Source: Bacillaceae bacterium UBA7792
GTDB taxonomy: Bacteria; Bacillota; Bacilli; Bacillales; Cytobacillaceae
Direction: 5' to 3'
DNA length: 17,857 bases
Assembly (NCBI GenBank): GCA_002480735.1
Contig: DLCS01000021.1
Span: 1 to 17,857 of the forward strand
Shown: piece by piece, positions 1 to 7,697 of the stretch
Numbering within the stretch: the stretch's first letter is position 1
Layout: every line of letters begins with the position of its first letter
Notes under the pieces: generated by a model
What the model was told of the DNA's origin: nothing
The model's database searches: none
What the model saw: only the letters and a program-made list of their open reading frames with translations
Translations under genes and position numbers: made by a program

Positions 1-744
1 TTTTTTAATATATTCTGGGTCGGCATTAATTCCTGTTCCTACCGCTGTGGCACCCATATTCACTTCATACAGACTATCCCTAGTCGTACTAATTCTCTTA
101 ATATCTCTCTTCAGCACTCTCGCATAGGCTTCAAATTCCTGACCAAGACGAATCGGAACGGCGTCCTGAAGATGGGTCCGCCCCATCTTAATCATTCCAT
201 CAAACTCCACTGCTTTGTTCAAAAACTCTTGATGAAGCTCATCCATCACTTGAAGTAATTGATTGAGAGTAGCTAAGGTTGCTAAATGGATCGCTGTAGG
301 AAAAGCATCATTCGTTGATTGTGCCATATTCACATGACTATTCGGACTAATGATGGCGTAATTTCCTTTTTCCTCTCCCAATAATTCCAATGCTCGATTC
401 GCAATAACCTCATTTGCGTTCATATTGATCGACGTACCCGCTCCACCTTGAATCGGATCCACGATGAATTGATCATGTAATTTCCCTGCCAAAATTTCGT
501 CGGCAGCAGTAACGACGGCATCCTTAATTCTTTCATCCAGCTGCCCTACTTCATAGTTTGCAAGAGCAGCAGCCTTTTTGACTGTCGCCATTGCCAATAT
601 TAAAGATTGATCTATTTGATAACCGGTAATTGGGAAATTCTCAATCGCACGCATCGTTTGAATGCCATAATAAGCATCCGCTGGAATCTTTTTCTCTCCT
701 AAAAAATCCTTTTCAATTCGATAGTTTTGCGTGTTATCCAACAA
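1..744 (-). CDS. aspA: Aspartate ammonia-lyase (aspartase), N-terminal part, cut by window edge
   Basis: Cytosolic enzyme that reversibly deaminates L-aspartate to fumarate and ammonia. Only the first 248 codons are present; the family is about 470 residues, so the GSS signature loop near residue 320 is outside. Visible fumarase/aspartase-superfamily motifs are GGAGTSINMNANEV, SPNSHVNMAQSTNDAFPT and GRTHLQDA (near residue 188), matching the conserved substrate-binding blocks. The start is TTG at 744: AGGAG at 754-758 sits 9 nt upstream, an in-frame stop lies just before it (757-759), and there is no early ATG. A second TTG at 741 is a worse-spaced alternative. The gene begins 37 nt after the ABC exporter stop with no terminator between, so cotranscription is likely. 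Fumarase or argininosuccinate lyase is unlikely given the aspartase-like N-terminus (EKDFLGEKKIPADAYYGIQT). Confidence 0.93.
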   Translation of the reverse strand, partial: MLDNTQNYRIEKDFLGEKKIPADAYYGIQTMRAIENFPITGYQIDQSLILAMATVKKAAALANYEVGQLDERIKDAVVTAADEILAGKLHDQFIVDPIQGGAGTSINMNANEVIANRALELLGEEKGNYAIISPNSHVNMAQSTNDAFPTAIHLATLATLNQLLQVMDELHQEFLNKAVEFDGMIKMGRTHLQDAVPIRLGQEFEAYARVLKRDIKRISTTRDSLYEVNMGATAVGTGINADPEYIKK

Positions 745-781
745 TTTTGTCAGCTCCTAGTTATTTTTCATACATATATTT

Positions 782-2500
782 TTAGCTTTGCTGGTATTGA
801 ACCTGGTGCAGGTTTGCAAATATACCCCCACGGCGGATCAACTCATCGTGTCTACCCTCCTCTGCAATTCCATCCTCCGTCACAACGACAATGCGATCGG
901 CGTTTCGAATTGTAGCGAGTCGATGAGCAATAATTAAGGTTGTTCGATTCCGAGCTAGCTCATTCAAAGCATTTTGAATAATAAGCTCGGTCTCCGTATC
1001 GAGTGCCGATGTCGCTTCATCAAGGATCAAGATCGGAGGATTCTTCAAGAACATGCGGGCAATCGCAATTCTTTGCTTCTGTCCACCAGAAAGCTTCAAG
1101 CCACGTTCGCCAATTTCTGTTTCGTAGCCATCCGGAAGAGAATGAATGAAATCCTCAAGATGGGCTCTTCTAGCCGCCTCTTTAATTTCTTCATCGGTAG
1201 CGTCTAGCTTTCCATAAGCGATATTTTCTCGTAATGTGCCGGTAAAAAGGAAAACATCCTGCTGCACGATTCCAATATTCGAACGAAGGGAGTGCTTTGT
1301 CATCTCGCGAATATCAAAGCCATCAATCTTAATGCTTCCCTGATCAACATCATAGAAGCGTGGAATCAAGGAACAGATCGTTGTTTTTCCAGCACCCGAT
1401 GGACCGACGAAAGCAACCGTTTCGCCTGCATGAATATCGAGATTAATTCCTTCTAGCACTTTTTTGCTTTTATCATAAGCAAAATGGACATCCTTAAAGG
1501 CAATATCCCCACGCAGTGCTCCTACTTCAATGGCATCCTTTCGATCCTGAACCTCTGGAATAGAATCTAACAGCTCGGTAAAGCGCTTAAAGCCTGCCAT
1601 TCCCTTTGGATACAGCTCCATGAGGGCACTAATTTTATCAATTGGTTTAAAAAGAACATTAACATAAAGGACAAACCCGACAAGCTCTCCGTATGAGAGG
1701 TCTCCTTTAAAGCTAAGCCAAGCCCCATACACAAGAACAATCAGCACAAATAACCGGGTCATCATGTACATGCCAGATGAAGTATAGGACATAATTTTAT
1801 AGGCTGCTAGTTTGGCGATGCGGAATCTCTGATTATTCGAAGTAAATCTTGAGATTTCATATTTTTCATTCGTAAAGGACTGGACAACTCGTACACCAGA
1901 TACGGAATCTTCCACCCTTGCGTTAATATCCGCAATCTCCCCATACATCCTTTTCCAAGCCTTATTCATATGAATATTGCAATAGGTGATCAACCAGACA
2001 AGAAAAGGCACAACGAGGAATGTAACTAGCGCAAGCTTGACGTTAATAGTGAGCATAATCCAGAAGGCTCCAACGAACGTCATCACGGCAATAAAGGCAT
2101 CCTCTGGACCATGGTGAGCTAATTCTCCGATATCAAAAAGATCATTAGTGACACGGCTCATAATATGACCCGTCTTCGTATTATCAAAGAAACGGAAGGA
2201 TTGCTTTTGGACATGCTGAAACAGCTGCTGCCTCATATCCGTTTCAATATTGATTCCGAGCATATGCCCCCAATAGTTGACAATATATTGTAAGAACATA
2301 CTTATAAAATATAGAGCGAGAAGCCCAATGCTGACTGAAACGATCATCGACCAGTTCTCATCAGGCAGCAGATCATCAATGAACCATTGGACCGCAAGAG
2401 GAAAGGCAAGCTCAAGCAGGGCAACAATGATCGCGCTAAAAAAATCGATCGTAAATAACTTTTTATGTGGTTTGTAGTAGGACATAAATCTGCGAATCAT
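782..2500 (-). CDS. ABC-type exporter half-transporter (permease fused to ATPase)
   Basis: A 572-residue protein with an N-terminal type IV transmembrane domain (six helices expected, roughly residues 15-300) fused to a nucleotide-binding domain (about 330-572). This is the MsbA/Sav1866 homodimer layout. Visible in the ATPase half are Walker A GPSGAGKT (366-373), the Q-loop in IVQQDVFLF (411-419), signature LSGGQ (470-474), Walker B ILILDE (490-495), D-loop SALD and switch His 526 in IIAHRLAT. All catalytic residues are present, so it should hydrolyse ATP. The N-terminus (MIRRFMSYYKPHKKLF) recalls B. subtilis YgaD, from memory. The substrate cannot be inferred: lipid, peptide or drug export are all possible. 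The start codon is ATG, but the only purine-rich site (AGAAGGG) is about 12 nt away, a long spacing. It is the first gene of a probable two-gene unit with aspA. Confidence 0.93.
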   Translation of the reverse strand: MIRRFMSYYKPHKKLFTIDFFSAIIVALLELAFPLAVQWFIDDLLPDENWSMIVSVSIGLLALYFISMFLQYIVNYWGHMLGINIETDMRQQLFQHVQKQSFRFFDNTKTGHIMSRVTNDLFDIGELAHHGPEDAFIAVMTFVGAFWIMLTINVKLALVTFLVVPFLVWLITYCNIHMNKAWKRMYGEIADINARVEDSVSGVRVVQSFTNEKYEISRFTSNNQRFRIAKLAAYKIMSYTSSGMYMMTRLFVLIVLVYGAWLSFKGDLSYGELVGFVLYVNVLFKPIDKISALMELYPKGMAGFKRFTELLDSIPEVQDRKDAIEVGALRGDIAFKDVHFAYDKSKKVLEGINLDIHAGETVAFVGPSGAGKTTICSLIPRFYDVDQGSIKIDGFDIREMTKHSLRSNIGIVQQDVFLFTGTLRENIAYGKLDATDEEIKEAARRAHLEDFIHSLPDGYETEIGERGLKLSGGQKQRIAIARMFLKNPPILILDEATSALDTETELIIQNALNELARNRTTLIIAHRLATIRNADRIVVVTEDGIAEEGRHDELIRRGGIFANLHQVQYQQS

Positions 2501-2543
2501 CTTCTAAAAAATCCCTTCTGACAACAATTTATAGTTTTAGGAA

Positions 2544-2592
2544 TAAAATGGTCCCCTTTCCAATTAGCAATTGTTATGAAACAGCCATTTTA
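2544..2592 (-). repeat. 8-bp inverted repeat in the exporter leader
   Basis: TAAAATGG (2544-2551) and CCATTTTA (2585-2592) are perfect inverted copies separated by 33 nt. They lie in the inferred 110-nt 5' untranslated region of the ABC exporter gene. The stem is AT-rich, has a long loop, is not followed by a T-run and does not cover the ribosome binding site. It may be incidental. Confidence 0.25.
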
Positions 2593-2617
2593 AAACATTT
2601 CCATGCTACTAAACTAT

Positions 2618-2646
2618 ATCATATCTGTGATTAGGAAAATTGTAAA
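2618..2646 (-). promoter_or_regulatory. Sigma-A-type promoter for ABC exporter-aspA
   Basis: On the minus strand, -35 TTTACA (2641-2646) and -10 TATGAT (2618-2623) are separated by exactly 17 nt; each matches the consensus at 5 of 6 positions. Transcription would start near 2611, giving a leader of about 110 nt. The promoter lies just after the terminator of the upstream propeller gene, where a new transcription unit is expected. Confidence 0.6.
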
Positions 2647-2660
2647 TGCAAGCGCATGCA
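2647..2660 (-). promoter_or_regulatory. cre-like CcpA operator abutting the -35 box
   Basis: The minus-strand sequence TGCATGCGCTTGCA is a near-palindrome. It resembles the Bacillus catabolite-responsive element (TGWAANCGNTWNCA type): on the plus strand it keeps TG, AA, the central CG and the final CA, with two deviations from that pattern. It directly adjoins the -35 of the exporter-aspA promoter. The similarity is seen directly; regulation by CcpA is inferred. Confidence 0.4.
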
Positions 2661-2688
2661 AAAAAAATAGCCAATCATGATGATTGGC
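2660..2688 (-). terminator. Rho-independent terminator of the beta-propeller gene
   Basis: On the minus strand, GCCAATCA, loop TCA and TGATTGGC form a perfect 8-bp hairpin (2670-2688). TA and then eight T residues (2660-2667) follow. It starts 7 nt after the stop codon of the propeller gene. Confidence 0.88.
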
Positions 2689-2694
2689 CGTAAG

Positions 2695-4875
2695 TTACTT
2701 AATTAAGGAAAGTTCTCCAACTAATTCATAATTTTTCAGCGAGTGGGCTGAAATTTTTGAATTGGATAAAACATAAAGGGTATTGTCAACATAAAGCAGG
2801 CGCTGAATTTCGTTCTCCCATTCCTCATATAATGTTTTCCCTTTCATGTGGGAAATCATGGACTTAAGGGTGAAGCCGTCCTTTAAATCTATGTTATAAA
2901 TATAGGCCCCTTGAAATTCAAATTTCGAATCAAAGTTATCTCCTTCGACGCTTTGATAAACATTAATTGGAAAGGCAAAGAGCTTCTTTTTCTTATCAAA
3001 TAACATTGCTTTGTGATCGTAATTCAGTGGTGAATAGGTTCCTCTTCCACCGATGATTTCCGTAAACATTTCCTTAGGATTTTTCATATCCGTGATATCG
3101 AATATGGAAAGCTTGACACCTTCTGTTAAGATTAATGGCTCCTTTGAATCCTTAGACGCTACTGACTTCGTATGATGACCGAAGCCGATTAGATGATTTT
3201 CATCATAGGGGTGTAAATAGTTGCTGAACCCCGGAATCTTTAACTCGCCTAGTACCTTTGGCGCTTCTGGATTCGCCGCATCAATCACAAACAGTGGGTC
3301 TGTTTCTCTGAAGGTCACGATGTATATGCGATCGCCCATGAATCTCGCAGAGTAAATTCTTTCCCCACGTGCAAGGTCTTCAATTGAGCTAACGAGCTTT
3401 AGATTCTCGTCATAAATAAATAGATGATTAGCGGATGGTTTTTCCTCATCCCACATATTTCCTTTTGTTACCGCTACCCGGAAATAACCGTTATGTTCAT
3501 CCATCGAGAATTGATTCAGAATTCGCCCTTCCAGATCGGTTGAGCTATCAAACTCAACTTTAAGACCATCAATCGAAAATTTATAAATAGTAGTGTTTTC
3601 AGTTCCAGCTACACCATCCGCGAGCGCTCGAACCCCCCAGTCCTGCACAGCCAAATACAAATTCTCTTTCGACATATACATTTGATCACCACTTCCCAAG
3701 TAGGTAGTGATTTTCGCATCCTGGGAAGATTTCTCAAGATCAAATGCGGCGATCATCGTATAATTTGCCTCTTTTGAATCGGGAAAATATTGAATATTAT
3801 CATAGTCAATGGCGATTTTTTCCTCACTGACATTGCTATCCGAATATCTCGGTCTTAAATCAACATCATCAATCTCTCTCATTATCCAGTATTGGGGATA
3901 TTGGTTGGTAACTAAATAAACCTTGCTATCGATTTTCCGAGATGAAACCATATGTCCTTCAAGGGAAATACTTCTTTCTTCTTTCGGGTTGTTTGGGTCT
4001 GTTATATCGTAAACAATTGCTTTTGTTGAATCATTCTCAGGCAAAATTTTCATTTCATCCTTCTTGCTGCTATCTTTCTTTATCTCCTCGTAGCTGTGTC
4101 CAAGAACGAGGAGTTTATTTTCATGCAGAAAAAGTTGAAATGGATAGAAGGTGTTGGAATAGGAAATCTGCTTTAAGAGCTTCATATTTTTCCCATTCTC
4201 GACATCAATGATATTTATCTTTCCGTCCACCACTTGATAAATATGGGTGCCATTTGTTTTGACGATATCTGACTCGTCGACACCCTGCACCTGAATATTT
4301 GTCTCTGAATATCCTTGAGACTCCGCCTCTTTATTACTTGTCCCGGCACTATCCTTCGATTCCTCCACAGAGGTCCCGCTTCTTGCTGTAAAAAAATTTC
4401 CACGTTTTTCTTCCTTCATAATCTCATCGAAATAGCTATTCAGATTTTCCTTGGAACCGACAACTGGCAATTTTTCTTTGACAACAAACTTGATTTCCTG
4501 AGCTGTACGAAGAGCTCTCCCGTGTACAGACTTAATCCCCTTACTAAGATGAAGCTTATAGTACCTTTTCGATAGATCATAGCCGTCTTTTGGTGGGGTG
4601 ATCAAAATCGTTTTATGATCCGTACTTAATGACACGTTGACGTCGATTTTTTTTCCTTGATCATCGAGAACGTATACAGTCTCTTCATTTACCGTCTTTT
4701 CATCAATCTCCTTTGAAAAGGTTAGCTTCCAAGTCTTATGATTCATTACAACGGACTGCCCATTCAATTGATTAAGACCAGTTTCTAGCTTTAATTCAGA
4801 AACAAATAAATAGGCTGCAACCGCCATCAATAATACAAAGACTCCAACGAGACTCAGCCACTTCATTTTCATCAT
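2695..4875 (-). CDS. Membrane-anchored or secreted Ig-like plus C-terminal beta-propeller protein
   Basis: A 726-residue extracytoplasmic protein of unknown function. Residues 6-25 form an uncleaved-looking signal or anchor helix with no lipobox cysteine. Residues about 40-135 resemble the SbsA-type bacterial Ig-like domain (LTFSKEIDEKTVNEETVYV, then KYYKLHLSKGI-like strands ending KSVHGRAL). A low-complexity polar linker rich in E, S and K (about 150-190) leads into the block QVQGVDESDIVKT (195-207). That block is typical of the Pfam Beta_propel family of secreted C-terminal propeller proteins. The remaining roughly 520 residues are repeated beta-strand segments. Start: GAGGTGG precedes two adjacent ATGs (4875 and 4872); either could be used. 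It has its own promoter and terminator, so it is monocistronic. No catalytic motif is visible; a binding or scaffold role outside the membrane is only a guess. Confidence 0.85.
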   Translation of the reverse strand: MMKMKWLSLVGVFVLLMAVAAYLFVSELKLETGLNQLNGQSVVMNHKTWKLTFSKEIDEKTVNEETVYVLDDQGKKIDVNVSLSTDHKTILITPPKDGYDLSKRYYKLHLSKGIKSVHGRALRTAQEIKFVVKEKLPVVGSKENLNSYFDEIMKEEKRGNFFTARSGTSVEESKDSAGTSNKEAESQGYSETNIQVQGVDESDIVKTNGTHIYQVVDGKINIIDVENGKNMKLLKQISYSNTFYPFQLFLHENKLLVLGHSYEEIKKDSSKKDEMKILPENDSTKAIVYDITDPNNPKEERSISLEGHMVSSRKIDSKVYLVTNQYPQYWIMREIDDVDLRPRYSDSNVSEEKIAIDYDNIQYFPDSKEANYTMIAAFDLEKSSQDAKITTYLGSGDQMYMSKENLYLAVQDWGVRALADGVAGTENTTIYKFSIDGLKVEFDSSTDLEGRILNQFSMDEHNGYFRVAVTKGNMWDEEKPSANHLFIYDENLKLVSSIEDLARGERIYSARFMGDRIYIVTFRETDPLFVIDAANPEAPKVLGELKIPGFSNYLHPYDENHLIGFGHHTKSVASKDSKEPLILTEGVKLSIFDITDMKNPKEMFTEIIGGRGTYSPLNYDHKAMLFDKKKKLFAFPINVYQSVEGDNFDSKFEFQGAYIYNIDLKDGFTLKSMISHMKGKTLYEEWENEIQRLLYVDNTLYVLSNSKISAHSLKNYELVGELSLIK

Positions 4876-4937
4876 GAACCACCTCTTTTCTTTACTTTTC
4901 CTTTCTTTCTTGATTTGACTGTTAATACGGAAGTAAA

Positions 4938-4965
4938 GTTACAGTTTGGTTACAAAATTGTATCA
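4938..4965 (+). repeat. Three 11-bp-spaced GTTACA-like direct repeats in a divergent promoter region
   Basis: GTTACA (4938-4943), GTTACA (4949-4954) and GTATCA (4960-4965) recur with an exact 11-bp period, one helical turn. Such tandem half-sites are typical of OmpR/PhoB-family regulators (PhoP boxes are a known Bacillus example). They overlap the -10 to -35 region of the leftward promoter and lie just upstream of the rightward -35. An OmpR-family regulator is encoded 630 bp to the right. Confidence 0.45.
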
Positions 4966-4966
4966 A
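4938..4966 (-). promoter_or_regulatory. Putative promoter of the beta-propeller gene
   Basis: On the minus strand, -35 TTGATA (4961-4966), a 17-nt spacer and -10 TGTAAC (4938-4943) match the sigma-A consensus at 5/6 and 4/6. Transcription would start near 4931, about 55 nt before the start codon. The region fully overlaps the GTTACA repeats, so a protein bound there would affect this promoter. Confidence 0.4.
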
Positions 4967-4975
4967 GTCTTAAAT

Positions 4976-5004
4976 TTGTGATAAAAGGTTGTTTGTTTTA
5001 AAAT
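4976..5004 (+). promoter_or_regulatory. Putative promoter of the DinB-fold gene
   Basis: The elements are -35 TTGTGA (4976-4981), a 17-nt spacer and -10 TAAAAT (4999-5004), matching the consensus at 4/6 and 5/6. Transcription would start near 5011, about 25 nt before the ATG, leaving the AGGAGG site (5021-5026 region) intact. Confidence 0.5.
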
Positions 5005-5035
5005 GAAAGGGACAAAGTAAAGGAGGAGTTGTGTT

Positions 5036-5497
5036 ATGTCGAAAGCAGAGCAGTTTCTACCCAATTTCTTGTCACACCGTGAGGTTACAAAAGAACTTGC
5101 TAGTAAAATTGGAGAAGAGGATTACAACTTTAAGCCTACTGAAACATCCATGAGCGCCAAAACATTGGTGACCCATATGCTTCATTCTTTTTATAACTTT
5201 GCGACTATTGCGAAGACCGGGGATCCTTCCGCCATGGTAAGAAAATTGGAGGATACGGAAACAAACTTGTCGGAGCTAGCTGATAAGTATACAACCTTAA
5301 CGATCGAAACGATCAAATCCATTACAGATGAAGAATTGGCACGTGAAATCGATATGACAAAGTTTCTCGGCATCAAATGTACAGGACGCCAATTGCTGAG
5401 ATTAGCGTTAGACCACGAGATCAATCACAAAGGAAACCTATTTGTTTATGTCAGAATGCTCGGGCACACCGATCTGCCGATGTTTGTCAAAAAGTAA
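5036..5497 (+). CDS. DinB-family four-helix metal-binding protein
   Basis: A 153-residue cytosolic protein of the DinB/YfiT-like superfamily. These are four-helix-bundle proteins that bind a divalent metal through three histidines, and some are thiol-dependent transferases. The likely triad is visible: His47 (or His50) in TLVTHMLHS and the pair His127/His131 in LDHEINHKG near the C-terminus. Length is usual for the family. AAAGGAGGAG lies at good spacing before the ATG at 5036. It has its own promoter and is followed by a strong terminator, so it is probably a separate unit from the two-component genes downstream. The substrate is unknown. Despite the family name, DNA repair is not implied. 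Confidence 0.85.
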   Translation: MSKAEQFLPNFLSHREVTKELASKIGEEDYNFKPTETSMSAKTLVTHMLHSFYNFATIAKTGDPSAMVRKLEDTETNLSELADKYTTLTIETIKSITDEELAREIDMTKFLGIKCTGRQLLRLALDHEINHKGNLFVYVRMLGHTDLPMFVKK

Positions 5498-5522
5498 AAT
5501 ACTTTCCCTTCATAGTAAAATC

Positions 5523-5555
5523 AATAACCGCCTTGAGAGCCAGGGCGGTTATTTT
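5523..5555 (+). terminator. Rho-independent terminator after the DinB-fold gene
   Basis: AATAACCGCC (5523-5532) and GGCGGTTATT (5544-5553) form a perfect 10-bp stem with an 11-nt loop, ending in TTTT (5552-5555). It starts 25 nt after the DinB stop. It separates that gene from the regulator gene, whose own promoter I could not identify in the 40 nt that remain. Confidence 0.8.
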
Positions 5556-5595
5556 CACGAAGTTTATTGAGAAAATTTTCACACTGGAGCATGCG

Positions 5596-6276
5596 ATGAC
5601 AAAGATATTAGTTGTAGATGATGATTTACATATTTTAGAGCTGGTCGGTATCCACTTATGTAATGCAGGGTATCAGGTCTATAAGGCAAAGGATGGGGTC
5701 GATGCCTTAAACATTCTAAGCAGTGAATCCTGTGATTTAGCTGTTATTGATGTGATGATGCCTTTTATGGATGGATATTCCTTAACGAAGGAAATTCGAC
5801 AAAAATACGATATTCCGATCATCCTACTTACCGCTAAAAGCCAAATCGAAGACAAGGAGCAGGGATATCTATCGGGTACAGATGATTATCTCGTCAAGCC
5901 CTTTGAACCAAAGGAGTTGCTTTTTCGCATCAAAGCATTGTTAAGACGTTATGATTTAGAAACAGACGAATCCATTGTCCGATTCGGCAAAACAACCATT
6001 AACAAAAAAAGCTATGAGGTAGAAATTGGCAACCGAACCCTTCTCATCCCATTAAAAGAGTTCGAGCTGCTCTATTTTTTGGCGTCTCATCCATTTCAGG
6101 TTTTTTCAAGAGAGCAATTGATCGAGCGGATCTGGGGAATCGATTATGAAGGAGACGAACGAACGGTTGATGTCCATATCAAAAGACTGAGAGAGCGTTT
6201 TTCATCCATTACAGATGACTTTCAAATCAAAACGATACGTGGTGTAGGGTATTTGCTGGAGGCACGCCAAAAATGA
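5596..6276 (+). CDS. hssR: HssR-like haem-response regulator (OmpR family)
   Basis: A 226-residue cytosolic transcription factor. The receiver domain (1-118) has acidic residues in VVDDD (6-10), phospho-acceptor Asp52 in AVIDVMMP, Thr79 and Lys101. The winged-helix DNA-binding domain (about 128-223) contains the block EGDERTVDVHIKRLRERF. The stretches GTDDYLVKPFEPKELLFRI and DYEGDERTVDVHIKRLR closely resemble Staphylococcus HssR as I remember it. The start is ATG 5596: GGAG (5586-5589) sits 6 nt upstream, and the receiver begins at once. The frame is open further back to 5377, but that part lies inside the DinB gene and terminator. The stop overlaps the kinase start by 4 nt (ATGA), indicating translational coupling. 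In staphylococci HssR activates the haem exporter hrtAB; that operon is not in this window. Confidence 0.85.
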   Translation: MTKILVVDDDLHILELVGIHLCNAGYQVYKAKDGVDALNILSSESCDLAVIDVMMPFMDGYSLTKEIRQKYDIPIILLTAKSQIEDKEQGYLSGTDDYLVKPFEPKELLFRIKALLRRYDLETDESIVRFGKTTINKKSYEVEIGNRTLLIPLKEFELLYFLASHPFQVFSREQLIERIWGIDYEGDERTVDVHIKRLRERFSSITDDFQIKTIRGVGYLLEARQK

Positions 6277-7652
6277 AGTCACTCTATACAAAATTTGTAG
6301 TGATTACAATTGGAATTATGGTAATCAGCGGCATAATTGGTTTTATCATTTCCAACACTTATTATCAGCACAAGTTAAAGCCCTATAACGATGAAAAAAA
6401 AACGAAAATTGCCTTGAATATCGCAGAATTTATAGAGGCACACCCTGAAATTAATCTTCATGAGTACTTCGAACATTTATCATCCATTGGATATCAATTC
6501 TACTTATTGGATGACTTTGAAAGAGAAGCTTTCTTTGGCCAACCATTTAGAGATGACACGCTCTCGTCCTCTGCCAAAAAACAAGTCTTGAACGGGGAGA
6601 TTTATCACGGCATTCTTTATTTCCCACAAGAAACCTTTGTAACAGGCTTCTTCGCTAATGAATTACGAAATACTATTGGTGTCCCTTTTTCCCATCAAGG
6701 AAAAAACTATGCGCTATTTCTAAGGCCTGATATTAAGCTACTCTTTAATGAGATGCATCTCCTATTCGGCTGCATGCTAATCTTAATGATTGCCCTAAGC
6801 ATCATTCTAGTTGTGATTAGTACGAAATATTTAGTTAAACCAATTTCACAGGTAGCAAAGGCAACAAAATCCCTATCTCAAGGAAAATTCAATGTGGACT
6901 TAGAGATCAATCGGCGTGACGAGGTAGGTGAGCTCTCAGAAAGCTTCCTAAAAATGGCAAGAAAGCTTGAACAAATGGATGAGATAAGAAAAGAGTTCAT
7001 CTCAAACATTTCTCATGACATCCAATCCCCCCTGTCCAATATTAAGGGGTACACCAATCTGTTGGAAAATGAGAAACTTCCTCCTGAAGATAGAGACCAT
7101 TACATATCGATCATCAATAATGAGATTAGAAGATTATCCTCATTAACAAAACAGCTGTTGCTTCTTGCCTCGTTAGATCGAAACGAAGATATTGTGAAAA
7201 AGAAGAGATTTAATGTGGGTCTACAGGTTAAAGAATTAATCCGTAGCTATCAATGGTTGATTAGTGAAAAAGGGATAACACTTGGTTACTCCTTGCCTGA
7301 AATCGAGTTGACCGGTGATCCAGAGCTCCTAAACACCGTGTGGGACAACCTGTTAACGAACGCGATTAAATACAATCAACCAAATGGTAGGATCGAGATT
7401 TCCATTGAAAAGAGCGGAAAATCAGTTATCCTAACCTTTGCAGATACAGGTATTGGTTTGAGTGAGATGGAACAAGAAAGAGTGTTTGAACCCTTTTATC
7501 GCGCAGATACAGCCCGCACACGGACCATTGAAGGGACAGGGCTCGGTCTTTCTATCGCTGCGACCATCGTTCGACTACACGATGGCCTTATTATTGTTCA
7601 TAGTAAGGAAGGCGAGGGGACTACCTTTACGGTCGAGCTGCCTATCTCCTAA
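6273..7652 (+). CDS. hssS: HssS-like haem-sensing sensor histidine kinase
   Basis: A 459-residue inner-membrane kinase, expected to phosphorylate the overlapping regulator. Layout: TM1 (about 8-28), extracytoplasmic sensor (about 30-162), TM2 (about 163-185), HAMP (about 186-240), HisKA with phospho-acceptor His248 in ISNISHDIQSPLSN, and HATPase with N-box DNLLTNAIKYN (358-368), G1 DTGIGL (391-396), F-box PFYRAD (407-412) and G2 GTGLGLSI (421-428). All catalytic boxes are intact. The sensor contains QPFRDDTLS, IYHGI, FVTGFFANELRNTIGV and ALFLRPDI. These match the Staphylococcus HssS sensor at corresponding places as I recall it, hence the assignment. In HssS this domain and membrane interface respond to excess haem. 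A generic PhoR-like kinase is the alternative, but the sensor similarity argues against it. Confidence 0.85.
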   Translation: MKSLYTKFVVITIGIMVISGIIGFIISNTYYQHKLKPYNDEKKTKIALNIAEFIEAHPEINLHEYFEHLSSIGYQFYLLDDFEREAFFGQPFRDDTLSSSAKKQVLNGEIYHGILYFPQETFVTGFFANELRNTIGVPFSHQGKNYALFLRPDIKLLFNEMHLLFGCMLILMIALSIILVVISTKYLVKPISQVAKATKSLSQGKFNVDLEINRRDEVGELSESFLKMARKLEQMDEIRKEFISNISHDIQSPLSNIKGYTNLLENEKLPPEDRDHYISIINNEIRRLSSLTKQLLLLASLDRNEDIVKKKRFNVGLQVKELIRSYQWLISEKGITLGYSLPEIELTGDPELLNTVWDNLLTNAIKYNQPNGRIEISIEKSGKSVILTFADTGIGLSEMEQERVFEPFYRADTARTRTIEGTGLGLSIAATIVRLHDGLIIVHSKEGEGTTFTVELPIS

Positions 7653-7697
7653 GGAATGATAGCCTTTATTTAAGAAAAAGCCGATTTGTAAACTTTT

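Noticed and set aside
5377..5595. N-terminal extension of the response regulator frame by 73 codons
   Set aside because: It runs through the end of the DinB gene and its terminator hairpin; the receiver fold begins at MTKILVVDDD, and GGAG is correctly spaced for ATG 5596.
5591..5599. Two-codon mini-ORF (ATG CGA TGA) overlapping the hssR start
   Set aside because: Poorly spaced from GGAG (1 nt) and probably coincidental within the spacer of the real start.
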